This document shows, piece by piece, positions 8,297-18,056 of a stretch of 64,000 nt of DNA. This stretch comes from Vibrio pectenicida (GTDB lineage Bacteria > Pseudomonadota > Gammaproteobacteria > Enterobacterales > Vibrionaceae). Where the stretch lies: NCBI GenBank assembly GCA_024347015.1, contig AP024889.1, forward strand, positions 620,001 to 684,000, written 5' to 3'. Positions within the stretch are counted from its first letter, which is position 1; every line of letters begins with the position of its first letter. The position numbers and the translations under genes were made by a program. The notes beneath the pieces were generated by a model. That model had not been told where the DNA came from. It ran no database searches and worked only from the letters and a program-made list of their open reading frames with translations.

Positions 8297-9520
8297 ATGG
8301 GAGAGGCAGTTAAGCTATCACCAAATGGAGAGTGCCCTATTCGACTTAAAACCAGTTTAACAGTCTGGGTTTTTTATTCGTCGGATACATTTAAGGTGCA
8401 TATTAGCCAACAATTGTCTAAGTGCCAGAGTATCAGTTTTGAGATGATTGCATTTCATGGTTTAGTGGTTAGTAATCTTGTACATTTCACCCCACCTGAT
8501 CTCATTTTTGTTGAAACAGGACCTAACTGGGCACAAAAGATCGTTGAACTGCAGCAGTTTGATGCTCCTGAATCTCATGATGCTGGTCACGATGCATCTT
8601 TGATAGTGTTCGGTAATGAGAGTGACAACGGGGCTTTGAAAATTGCGTTGCGTATTGGAGCAACGGATTTTATTTCTGATAAGGCTATGCTAGATGAATT
8701 TGCCCCTCTTTTAAAAAATGTCGCAGAAGAGAAAGTAGAAAATCGCCATCTTGGAGAACTATTAGTTTTTATGAACACTAAAGGTGGGGTCGGTGCTTCA
8801 ATGATTGCTTTAAATACGGCGATTACTCTTGCAAGACATAATCCTAACGAAGTACTTCTTTTAGACCTTGATATGCAATTTGGTGTAATCGAAGATTATC
8901 TCAATATTAATGGAACATATGGCTTAGCTGATGCAATCGCTAATGTAGCCGATCTAGATGAAGTGTCTTTGGGTAGTCTGGTGACAAAGCACGACTCAGG
9001 TCTTCATACTATTGGATTCAAGAGAGACAATAGTCAAGATAATTTTGAGAAAGCGCAACATATGAATAAGCTGATTCCAGTTCTTCGAGAGCGCTATCCC
9101 TATGTAGTTGTCGATATGTCCAGAGGCTTGGACCGTATTTTTTCATCGGTTATTTCTCCTGCAACAAAGATATTTTTAATTACTCAACAAAACCTTGTTG
9201 CGCTAAAAAACACGACACAATTAATGAAGCTACTGACTTTTGAATTTGGTGTAGCGAAAGAGCATATGGAGGTTGTTGTTAATAGATACGAAAGTCGTCA
9301 GTCAATCAAGTTAAAGGATGTTGAAGATACAGTTGGACATGTTCAAGTTCATACCATCCCTAACGATTTTAAAATTGCTTTGGAAAGTGCCAATTTAGGT
9401 CGGCCTTACATCCAAGCAAAACAGAATAGCTCGATTGCTAAATCAGTGAAAAAGTTGGCCGCTTCATTATTGCCTGACCAAGAAGAGCAAAAAAGGTGGT
9501 TTAAAAAGCTGTTTTCTTAA
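8297..9520 (+). CDS. tadZ: TadZ/CpaE polar-localisation ATPase-like protein
   Basis: A 407-aa protein with an N-terminal atypical receiver-like domain (about 18-150) and a C-terminal ParA/MinD-like domain. The deviant Walker A motif is KGGVGAS (162-168): the first lysine is kept, but the usual P-loop lysine is alanine, as in many CpaE/TadZ proteins. VLLLDLDMQFG follows. TadZ is thought to mark the pole and recruit the other Tad proteins. It lies directly upstream of the TadA ATPase. Confidence 0.88.
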   Translation: MGEAVKLSPNGECPIRLKTSLTVWVFYSSDTFKVHISQQLSKCQSISFEMIAFHGLVVSNLVHFTPPDLIFVETGPNWAQKIVELQQFDAPESHDAGHDASLIVFGNESDNGALKIALRIGATDFISDKAMLDEFAPLLKNVAEEKVENRHLGELLVFMNTKGGVGASMIALNTAITLARHNPNEVLLLDLDMQFGVIEDYLNINGTYGLADAIANVADLDEVSLGSLVTKHDSGLHTIGFKRDNSQDNFEKAQHMNKLIPVLRERYPYVVVDMSRGLDRIFSSVISPATKIFLITQQNLVALKNTTQLMKLLTFEFGVAKEHMEVVVNRYESRQSIKLKDVEDTVGHVQVHTIPNDFKIALESANLGRPYIQAKQNSSIAKSVKKLAASLLPDQEEQKRWFKKLFS

Positions 9521-9542
9521 TTATGACAAAAAGGGACTTTAT

Positions 9543-11015
9543 ATGCTTTTTAAGCGCAAAAACATCAACTCTGATCTACAACAAAAAGTCGCGGAAATAG
9601 AACAACAGAAGAGTACTACTCAAGATGAAGCTATCCCCAATATTGTTCAAGAGCCTAAAAATCAAGGTACAGAAACGCTTCAAGAGCGAAGAAAGCTCGA
9701 AGCTGAGGCGAAAGAGCATGCAGTTGAGGAAGCCAAGAGACAACTTGAGCAAGAATTGTCAGTAAAACACTATTATCATCAAAGGCTACTTGAAACTCTT
9801 GACTTGGGACTTTTGGCAAGTTTTGAGTTGGATAGAGCAAAGAAAGAGCTTCATGATGCTATCGTACAACTTATGGCTGAAGATAAAACCCATGCGTTAG
9901 GTGCAGAAGGGCGCAAGCATGTTATTCAGCAGATTGAAGATGAGGTATTTGGTTTGGGGCCTTTAGAGCCATTGCTCAATGATGCTTCTGTCTCTGATAT
10001 ATTGGTTAATGGTCCCAAGCATGTGTTTGTCGAGCGGCGAGGTAAACTAGAGCTTACTCCTTATACCTTTCTTGACGAGCGGCATTTACGCAATATTCTC
10101 GATAGAATTGTTAGCCAAGTTGGGCGAAGAATTGATGAAGCTTCACCTATGGTAGATGCAAGATTAACTGATGGTTCACGTGTAAATGCGATTATTCCGC
10201 CATTAGCCCTTGATGGCTCTTCGGTCTCAATCCGGCGTTTTGCTGTTGAAAAGCTAAATATGGATAACCTCCTTAATTTTAATTCCCTCTCTCCAGAAAT
10301 GGCTAAGTTTATAGAAGCAGCGGTAACGGGGGCAATGAATGTACTTATTTCTGGAGGTACAGGTTCTGGAAAAACTACCACGCTCAATATTTTCTCCAAC
10401 TTTATTCCATCAGATGATCGCATTGTGACGATAGAAGATTCAGCCGAGTTACAATTACAACAGCCTCATGTTGTTAGGCTAGAAACCCGCCCCGCTAACC
10501 TTGAAGGTAAAGGTGAGATTACTCAGAGAGATTTGGTAAAGAATGCGTTGCGTATGCGCCCGGATCGTATTGTTCTTGGTGAGGTGAGGGGGTCAGAAGC
10601 GGTTGATATGCTGGCTGCTATGAATACGGGTCACGATGGCTCTTTGGCAACTATTCATGCTAATACGCCAAGAGATGCATTATCGCGGGTTGAAAACATG
10701 TTTGCTATGGCTGGGTGGAATATGTCAGCTAAAAATTTGAGATCTCAAATAGCATCAGCGATCCATCTGGTGGTGCAAATGGAACGCCAGGAAGATGGTA
10801 AACGTCGTATGGTGAGTATTTGTGAGATAAATGGCATGGAGGGAGAAATCATCACTATGTCTGAAATTTTTAGATTTCATCGCAAAGGAATGGATGAAGA
10901 AGGTAATGTTATTGGTAGGTTTACTGCTACAGGGGTAGTACCTCAATGCCATGATCAGCTAGCAAAAAAAGGGTTACACATACCATTTGATATTTTCAAC
11001 GAGTCATTTTTATAG
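9543..11015 (+). CDS. tadA: TadA/CpaF secretion ATPase
   Basis: A 490-aa type II/IV secretion system ATPase that powers Flp pilus assembly at the inner membrane. Visible motifs are Walker A GGTGSGKT (271-278), Asp box TIEDSAELQL (296-305), Walker B RIVLGEVRG (342-350) and His box TGHDGSLATIHANT (362-375). The first 75 residues are a charged, probably coiled-coil extension. Length and motifs are normal for CpaF/TadA. Confidence 0.96.
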   Translation: MLFKRKNINSDLQQKVAEIEQQKSTTQDEAIPNIVQEPKNQGTETLQERRKLEAEAKEHAVEEAKRQLEQELSVKHYYHQRLLETLDLGLLASFELDRAKKELHDAIVQLMAEDKTHALGAEGRKHVIQQIEDEVFGLGPLEPLLNDASVSDILVNGPKHVFVERRGKLELTPYTFLDERHLRNILDRIVSQVGRRIDEASPMVDARLTDGSRVNAIIPPLALDGSSVSIRRFAVEKLNMDNLLNFNSLSPEMAKFIEAAVTGAMNVLISGGTGSGKTTTLNIFSNFIPSDDRIVTIEDSAELQLQQPHVVRLETRPANLEGKGEITQRDLVKNALRMRPDRIVLGEVRGSEAVDMLAAMNTGHDGSLATIHANTPRDALSRVENMFAMAGWNMSAKNLRSQIASAIHLVVQMERQEDGKRRMVSICEINGMEGEIITMSEIFRFHRKGMDEEGNVIGRFTATGVVPQCHDQLAKKGLHIPFDIFNESFL

Positions 11016-11026
11016 GGAGGCTAGGC

Positions 11027-11995
11027 ATGTTACAAGACTCCACATTATTTATTATTTTACTCTTCTTTGCGGTCGTTTTTATTTCGCAAGCGTTGATTCT
11101 TCCAGCTGCGGGAAGCAAAGCAAAACATAAAGAACTTTCTGAGCGTTTAAAGGAGTCTCAGTCTCGATTAGATGAAGAAGCGCGTTCTCTGCTACAGGAG
11201 CATTACTTAAAAAGTTTAACGCCCGTCGACAGAAAACTCGTCAAAGTACCGGCATTATCATCGTTGAAAAAGATGATTGAGCTGTCTGGATACGATTGGA
11301 GCTTATCTCAAACTTTGCTAGTCACTATCATTTTATCTGTTTGCGCACTTTTTATCGTGTTACTTATCGGTCAACCTTTCTATGTTGGCTTAGCCTCGAT
11401 AGTGGGGGTATGGAGCTGTTTGTATTTTTGGCTTAATAAAAAAATTTCAGATCGACTGGCAGCATTTGAAGAACAGTTACCCGAGGCTCTCGATATTATG
11501 CGGCGTATGCTTCAAGCTGGACAGCCTGTAACTCAAGCCTTTAATGAAGTTGGCATTGAGATGCCTGATCCAATCGGTGTTGAATTTAAAAATACCTTTA
11601 ATCTACTTAATTATGGTTATGATATGAGAATGGCCATTATGCAGATGGCAGAACGAACACCAACCGTTTCGATGCTAGCTTTCTCCAGTGCAGTAATACT
11701 GCAAAAAGAAACGGGGGGAAATTTATCTGAAAATCTTGAAAAAGTATCACAGGTGCTAAGGTCAAGGTTTAAATTACAAAGAAAGATCAAAACGTTATCG
11801 GCTGAAAGTCGTTTATCAGCTTGGATATTAGTACTTTCCCCTTTCATATTATTTGTTTTCCTCAGTTTTATTAATCCAGCTTACGTAGAGCCTCTTTATA
11901 CTGATCCAAGAGGGATGACGTTAGTCAGTGGGGGCGTGTTCAGCTTGTTTATTGGCTCAATGTGGATTCGTAACATCATTAACTTTGAGGTCTAG
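11027..11995 (+). CDS. tadB: TadB inner-membrane platform protein
   Basis: A 322-aa protein of the type II secretion F (GspF/TadB) family, with N-terminal and paired central membrane segments, the T2SSF domain (about 150-280; EEQLPEALDIMRRMLQAGQP) and a C-terminal membrane pair. It forms the inner-membrane platform with TadC and engages TadA. A GGGAGG-type ribosome site precedes the ATG. Confidence 0.93.
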   Translation: MLQDSTLFIILLFFAVVFISQALILPAAGSKAKHKELSERLKESQSRLDEEARSLLQEHYLKSLTPVDRKLVKVPALSSLKKMIELSGYDWSLSQTLLVTIILSVCALFIVLLIGQPFYVGLASIVGVWSCLYFWLNKKISDRLAAFEEQLPEALDIMRRMLQAGQPVTQAFNEVGIEMPDPIGVEFKNTFNLLNYGYDMRMAIMQMAERTPTVSMLAFSSAVILQKETGGNLSENLEKVSQVLRSRFKLQRKIKTLSAESRLSAWILVLSPFILFVFLSFINPAYVEPLYTDPRGMTLVSGGVFSLFIGSMWIRNIINFEV

Positions 11996-11996
11996 T

Positions 11997-12944
11997 ATGG
12001 AGTATTTACTTAGTCAGTTTGCCGCTTATAATCTTGACGAAGAGACCTTGTTACTCGGTGTTATCTTAGTTGCTACGATATTAATAGTATTTACCTTATC
12101 GCTACTTTTTGTAGGCTCAAAATCTCCTATACGCTCTAGGTTGGAGCAAATGAAAAATGCGAACAGCGCTAATAGATTGAAAAAAAATCGTAAGTTTGAT
12201 CATACATTAGAGTCGCTAGCGCCTATGATGAAAAGCTCAAATTCGAAAGAAAGTGAGAGTATTAGGCATAAGCTAATGCACGCTGGCTATCATGACGCTG
12301 ATGCGCTGACCGTATTTTATGCTTTTAAAGGTATCTCTTTAGTTTTGGGTCTGGCTTTAGCTGCTGCGTTATATTTTCTGTTTCCAGAAATGTCGATGTT
12401 AAATTTAGTCATGGTAGTGGGCGTAGGTGCTGGCTTGTATGCGCCAAATATTATGCTAAATTATCAAGTAGATAAGCGTCAAAAGAAAATCCGTGGTGGT
12501 ATTGCGGATGCTTTGGATTTACTTGTGGTATGTACTGAGTCTGGGTTAGGTTTCAATGCTGCCTTAAGGCGAGTGGCTGACGAAATTAATATATCTCATC
12601 CGGACTTTGCTGATGAGCTAGATACAGTGTGTGTAAAGATTAATGCAGGGGTTGAAATGTCTGATGCATTTGATGATTTAATCGATCGCACAGGGCTGAC
12701 GGAGATTGCAGGTTTGGTCACTATGCTTGCTCATGCATCGCGTATTGGAGGCAGCTTATCTCAGACTTTACGTGAGTATACGGAAGATTATAGAGACAAG
12801 CGAAATCAAGAAGTTGAGGAAATTGCGGCCAAAATACCCACTAAGATGATTTTTCCATTATTGTTATTTATCTGGCCATGTTTCTTTATTGTGGCGATCG
12901 GCCCATCGATGTTGCTGTTTACTTCGAGTTTAGGAAACGGATAA
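11997..12944 (+). CDS. tadC: TadC inner-membrane platform protein
   Basis: A 315-aa GspF-type protein, partner of TadB, with the T2SSF domain in the second half (ADALDLLVVCTESGLGFNAAL) and a hydrophobic C-terminus. The open frame extends back to 11928 inside tadB, but the ATG at 11997, two bases after the tadB stop with GAGG 6 nt upstream, is the reasonable start. Confidence 0.93.
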   Translation: MEYLLSQFAAYNLDEETLLLGVILVATILIVFTLSLLFVGSKSPIRSRLEQMKNANSANRLKKNRKFDHTLESLAPMMKSSNSKESESIRHKLMHAGYHDADALTVFYAFKGISLVLGLALAAALYFLFPEMSMLNLVMVVGVGAGLYAPNIMLNYQVDKRQKKIRGGIADALDLLVVCTESGLGFNAALRRVADEINISHPDFADELDTVCVKINAGVEMSDAFDDLIDRTGLTEIAGLVTMLAHASRIGGSLSQTLREYTEDYRDKRNQEVEEIAAKIPTKMIFPLLLFIWPCFFIVAIGPSMLLFTSSLGNG

Positions 12945-12958
12945 CTAAGGACCCCGTT

Positions 12959-13975
12959 ATGAAAGGACTTCATTTTACCTCGTTATCTTTAATTGTAATG
13001 CTTTTGACTGCTTGTGCATCCAATCAACCTAGTGTAGATACTTCGCTGTATGATGGTAAACCCATTGATACTTTATCTTCTGAGGACCCTCCCAAAACAG
13101 AACAGGAAGCAATTTCGCGAGGAGATGCCGCACTGAGTAGTGGCAATAGTGATTTGGCTTTGTACGAATATATTCGCTCGATGTCTTTTGAAAATGGTGA
13201 ATACAAAGATCGTGCCCTTTATAATATTGGCCGTATCCACCAGTCGAGAGGAAACCTTACTCTTGCTGAGAAAGCGTTTTTAATGGGTGTTGAGACGAAC
13301 CCAGACAATATTAAAGTGTTGGAGCAGTTAGGCACTATATACAGTAAAATGGGCGATTTGGAGTTGGGTAAGAGTTACTTTTATCGAGCGATTAACGCAG
13401 ATCAATTACGATTGAGCACTAATACCAGTATTAGTTATAAGGATCAGTTAGAACCAGAGCAAATTGTAAAGTTGCAGGTTGATAAGTATTCTCCAGAATA
13501 CGCATATATGGGTCTAGGAGTGATTGCGGATGTAGACTCTGAGCACAAGCTAGCGCAAGCTTTTTATAAACAAGCCTTGAGTATAAAACCTGATTCTATA
13601 AAGACCTTAATTAATGTTAGTTATTCATTTTATATGTCCGGCGAATACAGAAAAGCTCAACGTTTTGTTCTGCAGGCATTGAAAAAAAAACCAAATGATG
13701 AAAAAGCACTCAATAACCTTGCTTTGATTTATTTAGGTAAAGGGGAAATCACTCGAGCGGTTAATGTGTTTTCAAGACACATGGAAAAGCCGGAAGCGCT
13801 CAATAATGTTGGGTATTTCCTTATATTGCAAGGTAAGCCCGATCAAGCCATTCCATACTTACAGCAAGCGATTGATAGTAAAACTTCATACTATAAGGTA
13901 GCGAATGAAAACCTAGAGCGAGCACTGGCCTTGGTACGTGAGCAAACATCGGCAGGTATTTCTGCTAGAGAGTAA
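12959..13975 (+). CDS. tadD: TadD TPR lipoprotein
   Basis: A 338-aa lipoprotein with signal peptide and lipobox LLTAC (Cys19), followed by several tetratricopeptide repeats (about 65-320; YNIGRIHQSRGNLTLAEKAF and later repeats). TadD is probably an outer-membrane pilot or assembly factor. The frame opens upstream at 12878 inside tadC, but the ATG at 12959 starts exactly at the signal peptide. It is the last gene of the Tad operon; no strong terminator separates it from the convergent chrA, which ends 28 bp away. Confidence 0.9.
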   Translation: MKGLHFTSLSLIVMLLTACASNQPSVDTSLYDGKPIDTLSSEDPPKTEQEAISRGDAALSSGNSDLALYEYIRSMSFENGEYKDRALYNIGRIHQSRGNLTLAEKAFLMGVETNPDNIKVLEQLGTIYSKMGDLELGKSYFYRAINADQLRLSTNTSISYKDQLEPEQIVKLQVDKYSPEYAYMGLGVIADVDSEHKLAQAFYKQALSIKPDSIKTLINVSYSFYMSGEYRKAQRFVLQALKKKPNDEKALNNLALIYLGKGEITRAVNVFSRHMEKPEALNNVGYFLILQGKPDQAIPYLQQAIDSKTSYYKVANENLERALALVREQTSAGISARE

Positions 13976-14003
13976 CTCAGCCAGTAGCTGAAGTGGCTCA
14001 TTG

Positions 14004-15140
14004 TTAGACTCTAAGTATACCGATGAGAATAAAGCTACTGACTATCCATATGATGGGCAATTTTAATTCTTTGAGCAGATAGAAACCAATAAGAACAAAT
14101 ACCAAGTCGGAAGAGTTAATTACGGCACTAGTAAAAACGGGTTGATAGAGTGCCGCTAAAAGCAATCCGACGACGGCGGCATTAACTCCATTCAAAGCCC
14201 CAGACACTTTCGGAGTTTTGGCAAGGCATTGCCACTGTTTTAAAACACCAAGCAATAGCAGAAATCCGGGCAGAAAAACACCTAATGTCGCTACCAAGGC
14301 GCCAATAATAGGTGATTGTGGCATTAGCTGATAGCCAATGTAGGTTGCAAAAGTAAACATCGGACCAGGCACAGCTTGCGCGGCGGCATAGCCAGTAAGA
14401 AAAGCATCCTGAGATATCTGTTCCCCAACTATGTTCTGTAGTAACGGTAGCACTACATGCCCGCCACCAAAGACTAAACTCCCAGCTTGAAAAAAATCAT
14501 TAAACAAGTTTAAAATTGGTATGTCTGATATCAGCAATGGCAGAGCGATGAGCAAAAAACAGAAGATTACTATAGGCCAAGCAGTAGGGTGAAAGTTATT
14601 ACCAGAGCTTAATTCATTTGAACGCAAGTATTTGGCGCCAATAATCGCAGCAAGAATCAATACTATCACTTGCGAGAAAATACTTGGCACTATCAGTAGC
14701 GTCGCAGCAGTCACTAAGCATAAACTCACCGTTAGTCTCTGTTTACAGAAGCTTTTATACATTCCCCATGTGGCATCGGCAACTACGACTACGGCTAAAA
14801 GCTTCAGACCATGAACAATACTCTGAAATAAAGGGCTTTGGTTCAACTGGCTGCTAAGCAGAGCAAGGCCTAGCATGAGGATTATAGAGGGTAGAGTAAA
14901 GCCTATAAACGCCATTATAGCGCCGAATAAACCTCCTTGTTTGTACCCTATGGCAAAGCCAACTTGACTAGAGCCTGGCCCAGGTAAAAACTGGCTTAGC
15001 GCCACTAGCTGAGTATATTCCTTGTCATCTAACCATTTGAGATTGTTAACAAAAGTATGCCGAAAATAGCCTATATGGGCAGCTGGGCCACCAAAGCTTA
15101 TCCAGCCGAGCCAGAAAAAGGTTTTAAAAATAGAAAACAT
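14004..15140 (-). CDS. chrA: ChrA-family chromate transporter
   Basis: A 378-aa polytopic protein with two homologous CHR domains. The first begins FFWLGWISFGGPAAHIGYFR with FLPGPGSSQVGFAIGY, the second has SLVFGGGHVVLPLL and AVPGPMFTFATYIGY. This is the long bidomain ChrA form, which exports chromate in characterised members; the physiological substrate here is not known. It is transcribed toward the Tad locus and stands alone. Confidence 0.9.
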   Translation of the reverse strand: MFSIFKTFFWLGWISFGGPAAHIGYFRHTFVNNLKWLDDKEYTQLVALSQFLPGPGSSQVGFAIGYKQGGLFGAIMAFIGFTLPSIILMLGLALLSSQLNQSPLFQSIVHGLKLLAVVVVADATWGMYKSFCKQRLTVSLCLVTAATLLIVPSIFSQVIVLILAAIIGAKYLRSNELSSGNNFHPTAWPIVIFCFLLIALPLLISDIPILNLFNDFFQAGSLVFGGGHVVLPLLQNIVGEQISQDAFLTGYAAAQAVPGPMFTFATYIGYQLMPQSPIIGALVATLGVFLPGFLLLLGVLKQWQCLAKTPKVSGALNGVNAAVVGLLLAALYQPVFTSAVINSSDLVFVLIGFYLLKELKLPIIWIVSSFILIGILRV

Positions 15141-15256
15141 GCTTTACTTGCCAAATTATTAATCGTTTACCTAACGCAAAAACATTACAGCAGAATGATG
15201 ACAATTTAATGATCTTATCGTCATCAATAAAGATAAAATGGTGTAACTGTGAGGGA

Positions 15257-16339
15257 TTATACCTTATTGGATTGGCCAAAGTGGTTTTGTATCCAGCCAA
15301 TTCCTTTCCATAAACATACGGTAAATATGGCACTAAAATAACCGTCGACCGCATAATGCCAAGCGAGGTGTACAGAGCCTATTTGAATAGTAATAGCATA
15401 TAACCACATTACTAATCCTAATCTTTTATTATAACGATAAGCAGCAAGAGCCATTAACACTGCGATGGAAACATGCATGCTCGGCATAGCTGAAATGCCT
15501 CCACCTATGGACTGTTGTTGACTAATATGCATTTGCCATAGTGTATCTTGAACATCAAGTACCCACACTCGAAACCAGCCAAGTTGGGTTAATTCATGAT
15601 TCTGTTCAATGAGTCTTTGCATCAGCGGTTGGTAGTAAAGTGCATCAGGGTCAAGTAAATGCAGGTAACATGGACCTGCTGCGGATAGAGCAATAGCGCC
15701 GAGTCCTCCAATCAATAGCCAGCTAGAAAGGAAAGTGAGCAGGAATTGAACTCTTAACTGAATCAAATCTCGCCGGACGATAAAAAACAATATCGCCCCC
15801 CATTTTAACAAAAACCATAGATGATACAGAATGTTCAATATGCTGGTTGCTATCGCGCTACTAAAAATGTAGTGCGTAATTTGCCAAGGCGTATAGCCCA
15901 AATGTAGCCATTGATCGAGTTGGTGAAATAATCGATCATATTGAAAAGGGTTGATCTGTGGGATAAGGGGCTTAATAAAGGTGTAGCTGGAAAAGGTAAA
16001 GTTTAAAGCAAGTATTAAGAATATAAAACTCAAGGCTTTGTGTGAGGGATTGATACTACTTTTGATTGCTTTGACAAAGTGGTGTAACGGGTGAGGCGTT
16101 CTATTATAAGCAAGGAACAGATAAAACCCTGTTGCCCAGATAAGAAAGGATATGTAGCAAACTTGAATTAGCATATCAAGATAGATAAAAGGATCAAATT
16201 TTAACGACTGGTTATCGAGAAACATACTCGAAAGTAGGTACACCAGTAGGGTCGTGATCAGCACATAAATATACAGGATGCGATCCTGATAAAAGGCGAT
16301 TTTAAGCTGCTGCCATTGTGGCCGGTAAGTTATCTGCAT
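15257..16339 (-). CDS. PAP2-superfamily membrane phosphatase
   Basis: A 360-aa inner-membrane protein with about six or more hydrophobic segments and PAP2 motifs near the C-terminus: PSMHVS, and a HLAWHYAVDGY segment corresponding to the third phosphatase motif. The layout resembles the Aur1/inositol phosphorylceramide synthase-like PAP2 branch more than PgpB. The likely substrate is a lipid phosphate or phospholipid headgroup, which is inference. It is monocistronic, with no informative neighbours. Confidence 0.75.
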   Translation of the reverse strand: MQITYRPQWQQLKIAFYQDRILYIYVLITTLLVYLLSSMFLDNQSLKFDPFIYLDMLIQVCYISFLIWATGFYLFLAYNRTPHPLHHFVKAIKSSINPSHKALSFIFLILALNFTFSSYTFIKPLIPQINPFQYDRLFHQLDQWLHLGYTPWQITHYIFSSAIATSILNILYHLWFLLKWGAILFFIVRRDLIQLRVQFLLTFLSSWLLIGGLGAIALSAAGPCYLHLLDPDALYYQPLMQRLIEQNHELTQLGWFRVWVLDVQDTLWQMHISQQQSIGGGISAMPSMHVSIAVLMALAAYRYNKRLGLVMWLYAITIQIGSVHLAWHYAVDGYFSAIFTVCLWKGIGWIQNHFGQSNKV

Positions 16340-16586
16340 TATTGGCTGTATAACCTAATAAAATCATTGTTTCCTATAGTAATAGTAGTGTATTAAAAAA
16401 GAGAACTTTCAATATATTCAACTGGATATCATGTTCCCTAATACTAATTTGGTTATTATTCACTCAATTGATAACACTCAATGTGATATAAATAAATGCG
16501 CATATTGTCATTTGTTTTTTTATTCTTAATATCACTCTATTATTCATCGGTTTTTTGTGTAATGAATCAAATAATAGGTGATAAAA

Positions 16587-17138
16587 ATGAAAAAAGCAGT
16601 CTTAGCCGCACTTGTCGCCGCGGCTTCGTTTCAAGCAGTGGGCTCAGAATATGTAAATGATGGTTGGTATATTGGCGCCGATGTAATGTCAACGAATTTT
16701 ACTGCGGATGGTACGGATGCAGATAAAACTGAAGCTGGATTTTCTTTAAATGCGGGTTATAGCTTTGAGCTACATGAAAACTTTATAGTTGGGGTGGAAG
16801 CTGATTTAGCTCATTATGGTGAGATTGATTACGGGCAGAATATAGAAGAGGATTTTGCTTCGGTAGGCGTTAATATCAAGCCTAAGTATTTTTTCGGAAG
16901 TACCGACTTTTACTTAGGTGCTCACTTGGGGTTGGGATATTTTTTATATAACCGCGATGAGCCAAATGAGACATACAACACCAAGACAGATACCACGCTG
17001 ACTTATGGTATTGAAACAGGCTATGCACTAAATCAAAACTGGCTGCTTAATCTTGGTTATCGTAAAGCGTCACCTGAGTTTGATGATGCAAAGGTAGATT
17101 TAGACACTATTTACGGCGGAATCGAATATAAATTCTAA
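16587..17138 (+). CDS. Outer-membrane beta-barrel protein
   Basis: A 183-aa protein with a signal peptide (MKKAVLAALVAAASFQAVGS) and an 8-strand beta-barrel-like pattern of alternating residues, ending in the aromatic C-terminal IEYKF typical of outer-membrane barrels. It resembles the OmpA-barrel/Opacity-like porin group. The frame includes a GTG at 16578, but the ATG at 16587 starts the signal peptide and has AGG upstream. Function is unknown beyond outer-membrane location. Confidence 0.8.
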   Translation: MKKAVLAALVAAASFQAVGSEYVNDGWYIGADVMSTNFTADGTDADKTEAGFSLNAGYSFELHENFIVGVEADLAHYGEIDYGQNIEEDFASVGVNIKPKYFFGSTDFYLGAHLGLGYFLYNRDEPNETYNTKTDTTLTYGIETGYALNQNWLLNLGYRKASPEFDDAKVDLDTIYGGIEYKF

Positions 17139-17160
17139 GCCTCACGATATTTTACAAACC

Positions 17161-17182
17161 AAGGGAGCTTAGGCTCCCTTTA
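17161..17182. terminator. Bidirectional hairpin between omp gene and gamma-glutamylcyclotransferase
   Basis: An 8-bp perfect stem, AAGGGAGC (17161-17168) and GCTCCCTT (17173-17180), with loop TTAG. It overlaps the stop codon of the minus-strand gene. T-runs are short on either side, so it is a moderate intrinsic terminator for the converging genes. Confidence 0.7.
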
Positions 17183-17744
17183 ATAGTTTATCTATCAAGC
17201 AATAATGATGTTGCTGCACGCCGGCCAAATGGGCATATTGTGGCGTATGGCGATCGTTTTGACGTGGACAGTGCCAACCTAAGGTATGTTCTATAAATTG
17301 CTTGGCAAAAGACTCTGAAATATCTAGGCAGCCAGCGAGTACGGTATCTACATAGCTTTGCATGATAGGGACTTGCTCACAGGGCTGCTTGGCGTCATTA
17401 TTAATATATAACCAGATATGATCATTTGCGGTGAGCGAATGAGTGGCATCAATCTCATACAGGGATACTTGAACGCGCTGGTAACTGCGTTCTCTGGCAT
17501 CAAACTCTGGCAGTTCACTTTGCTCAATTTCAATTAACACCCCGTTGACCAGCCCTTGCCCCTTTTGTACCACCAAAGGTGACAAAGTATAGCTTGTATC
17601 CAGCTTTCCCCATATGCGTTTGAACCCGTGAATAACGGCAGGGTGAGCAGGGCCTGTTTGACCTGTCAATTGCCTTGATGCTGAGTTAATTAAGCTGCCA
17701 TAACCAAATATATAAGTCGTCACGTTCCTTCCTTTTTTTATCAA
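17169..17744 (-). CDS. Gamma-glutamylcyclotransferase-like protein
   Basis: A 191-aa protein of the GGCT/AIG2 fold. The family substrate loop FGYGSLI is near the N-terminus and the FDARERSYQRV segment supplies the usual catalytic glutamate. The product could release 5-oxoproline from gamma-glutamyl peptides or amines; the exact substrate is unproven. An in-frame GTG seven codons in (at 17723), directly before TTYIFGYGSL, is an alternative start. Confidence 0.78.
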   Translation of the reverse strand: MIKKGRNVTTYIFGYGSLINSASRQLTGQTGPAHPAVIHGFKRIWGKLDTSYTLSPLVVQKGQGLVNGVLIEIEQSELPEFDARERSYQRVQVSLYEIDATHSLTANDHIWLYINNDAKQPCEQVPIMQSYVDTVLAGCLDISESFAKQFIEHTLGWHCPRQNDRHTPQYAHLAGVQQHHYCLIDKLLKGA

Positions 17745-18056
17745 CTCAACCCTTTTCTATCAATTTGGCCCTTTTCTTTTAACTTAATTGAGAGGCTAAA
17801 CATCAAAGATAACAGCTTTGTTTGCTCCGTACTTATTTTAGTGCATTTATACAATGGTTTTCTTGATGATTTATTTAATTATTCTGTGTTTATTATGAAT
17901 CCATAGTGTCATTGTGACTCTTTATTGCTTGGGTGTAAATGACATGAAAAAGTATGAGTACATAGATGAAATAAGGCTTTATAGGTTTGGAATAAATATT
18001 GCTCTGGGTACTGTTGTTAGTTGGTCTAGTAATCAGTTTTTGGAAGAGGATATGCG
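17745..18056. other. 312-bp gap upstream of nnrS
   Basis: Apart from the 38-codon ORF listed separately, this AT-rich stretch carries the promoters of the minus-strand cyclotransferase and of nnrS. I see no strong regulator site; no confident Fnr or NsrR palindrome was identified by eye. Confidence 0.35.

Noticed and set aside
10061..10423. 120-aa open frame on the minus strand inside tadA
   Set aside because: Fully antisense to the conserved ATPase motifs of TadA; no start signal or recognisable family.
15124..15354. 76-aa minus-strand ORF between chrA and the PAP2 gene
   Set aside because: Overlaps the C-terminal part of the PAP2 gene and the start of chrA in another frame, with no family resemblance.
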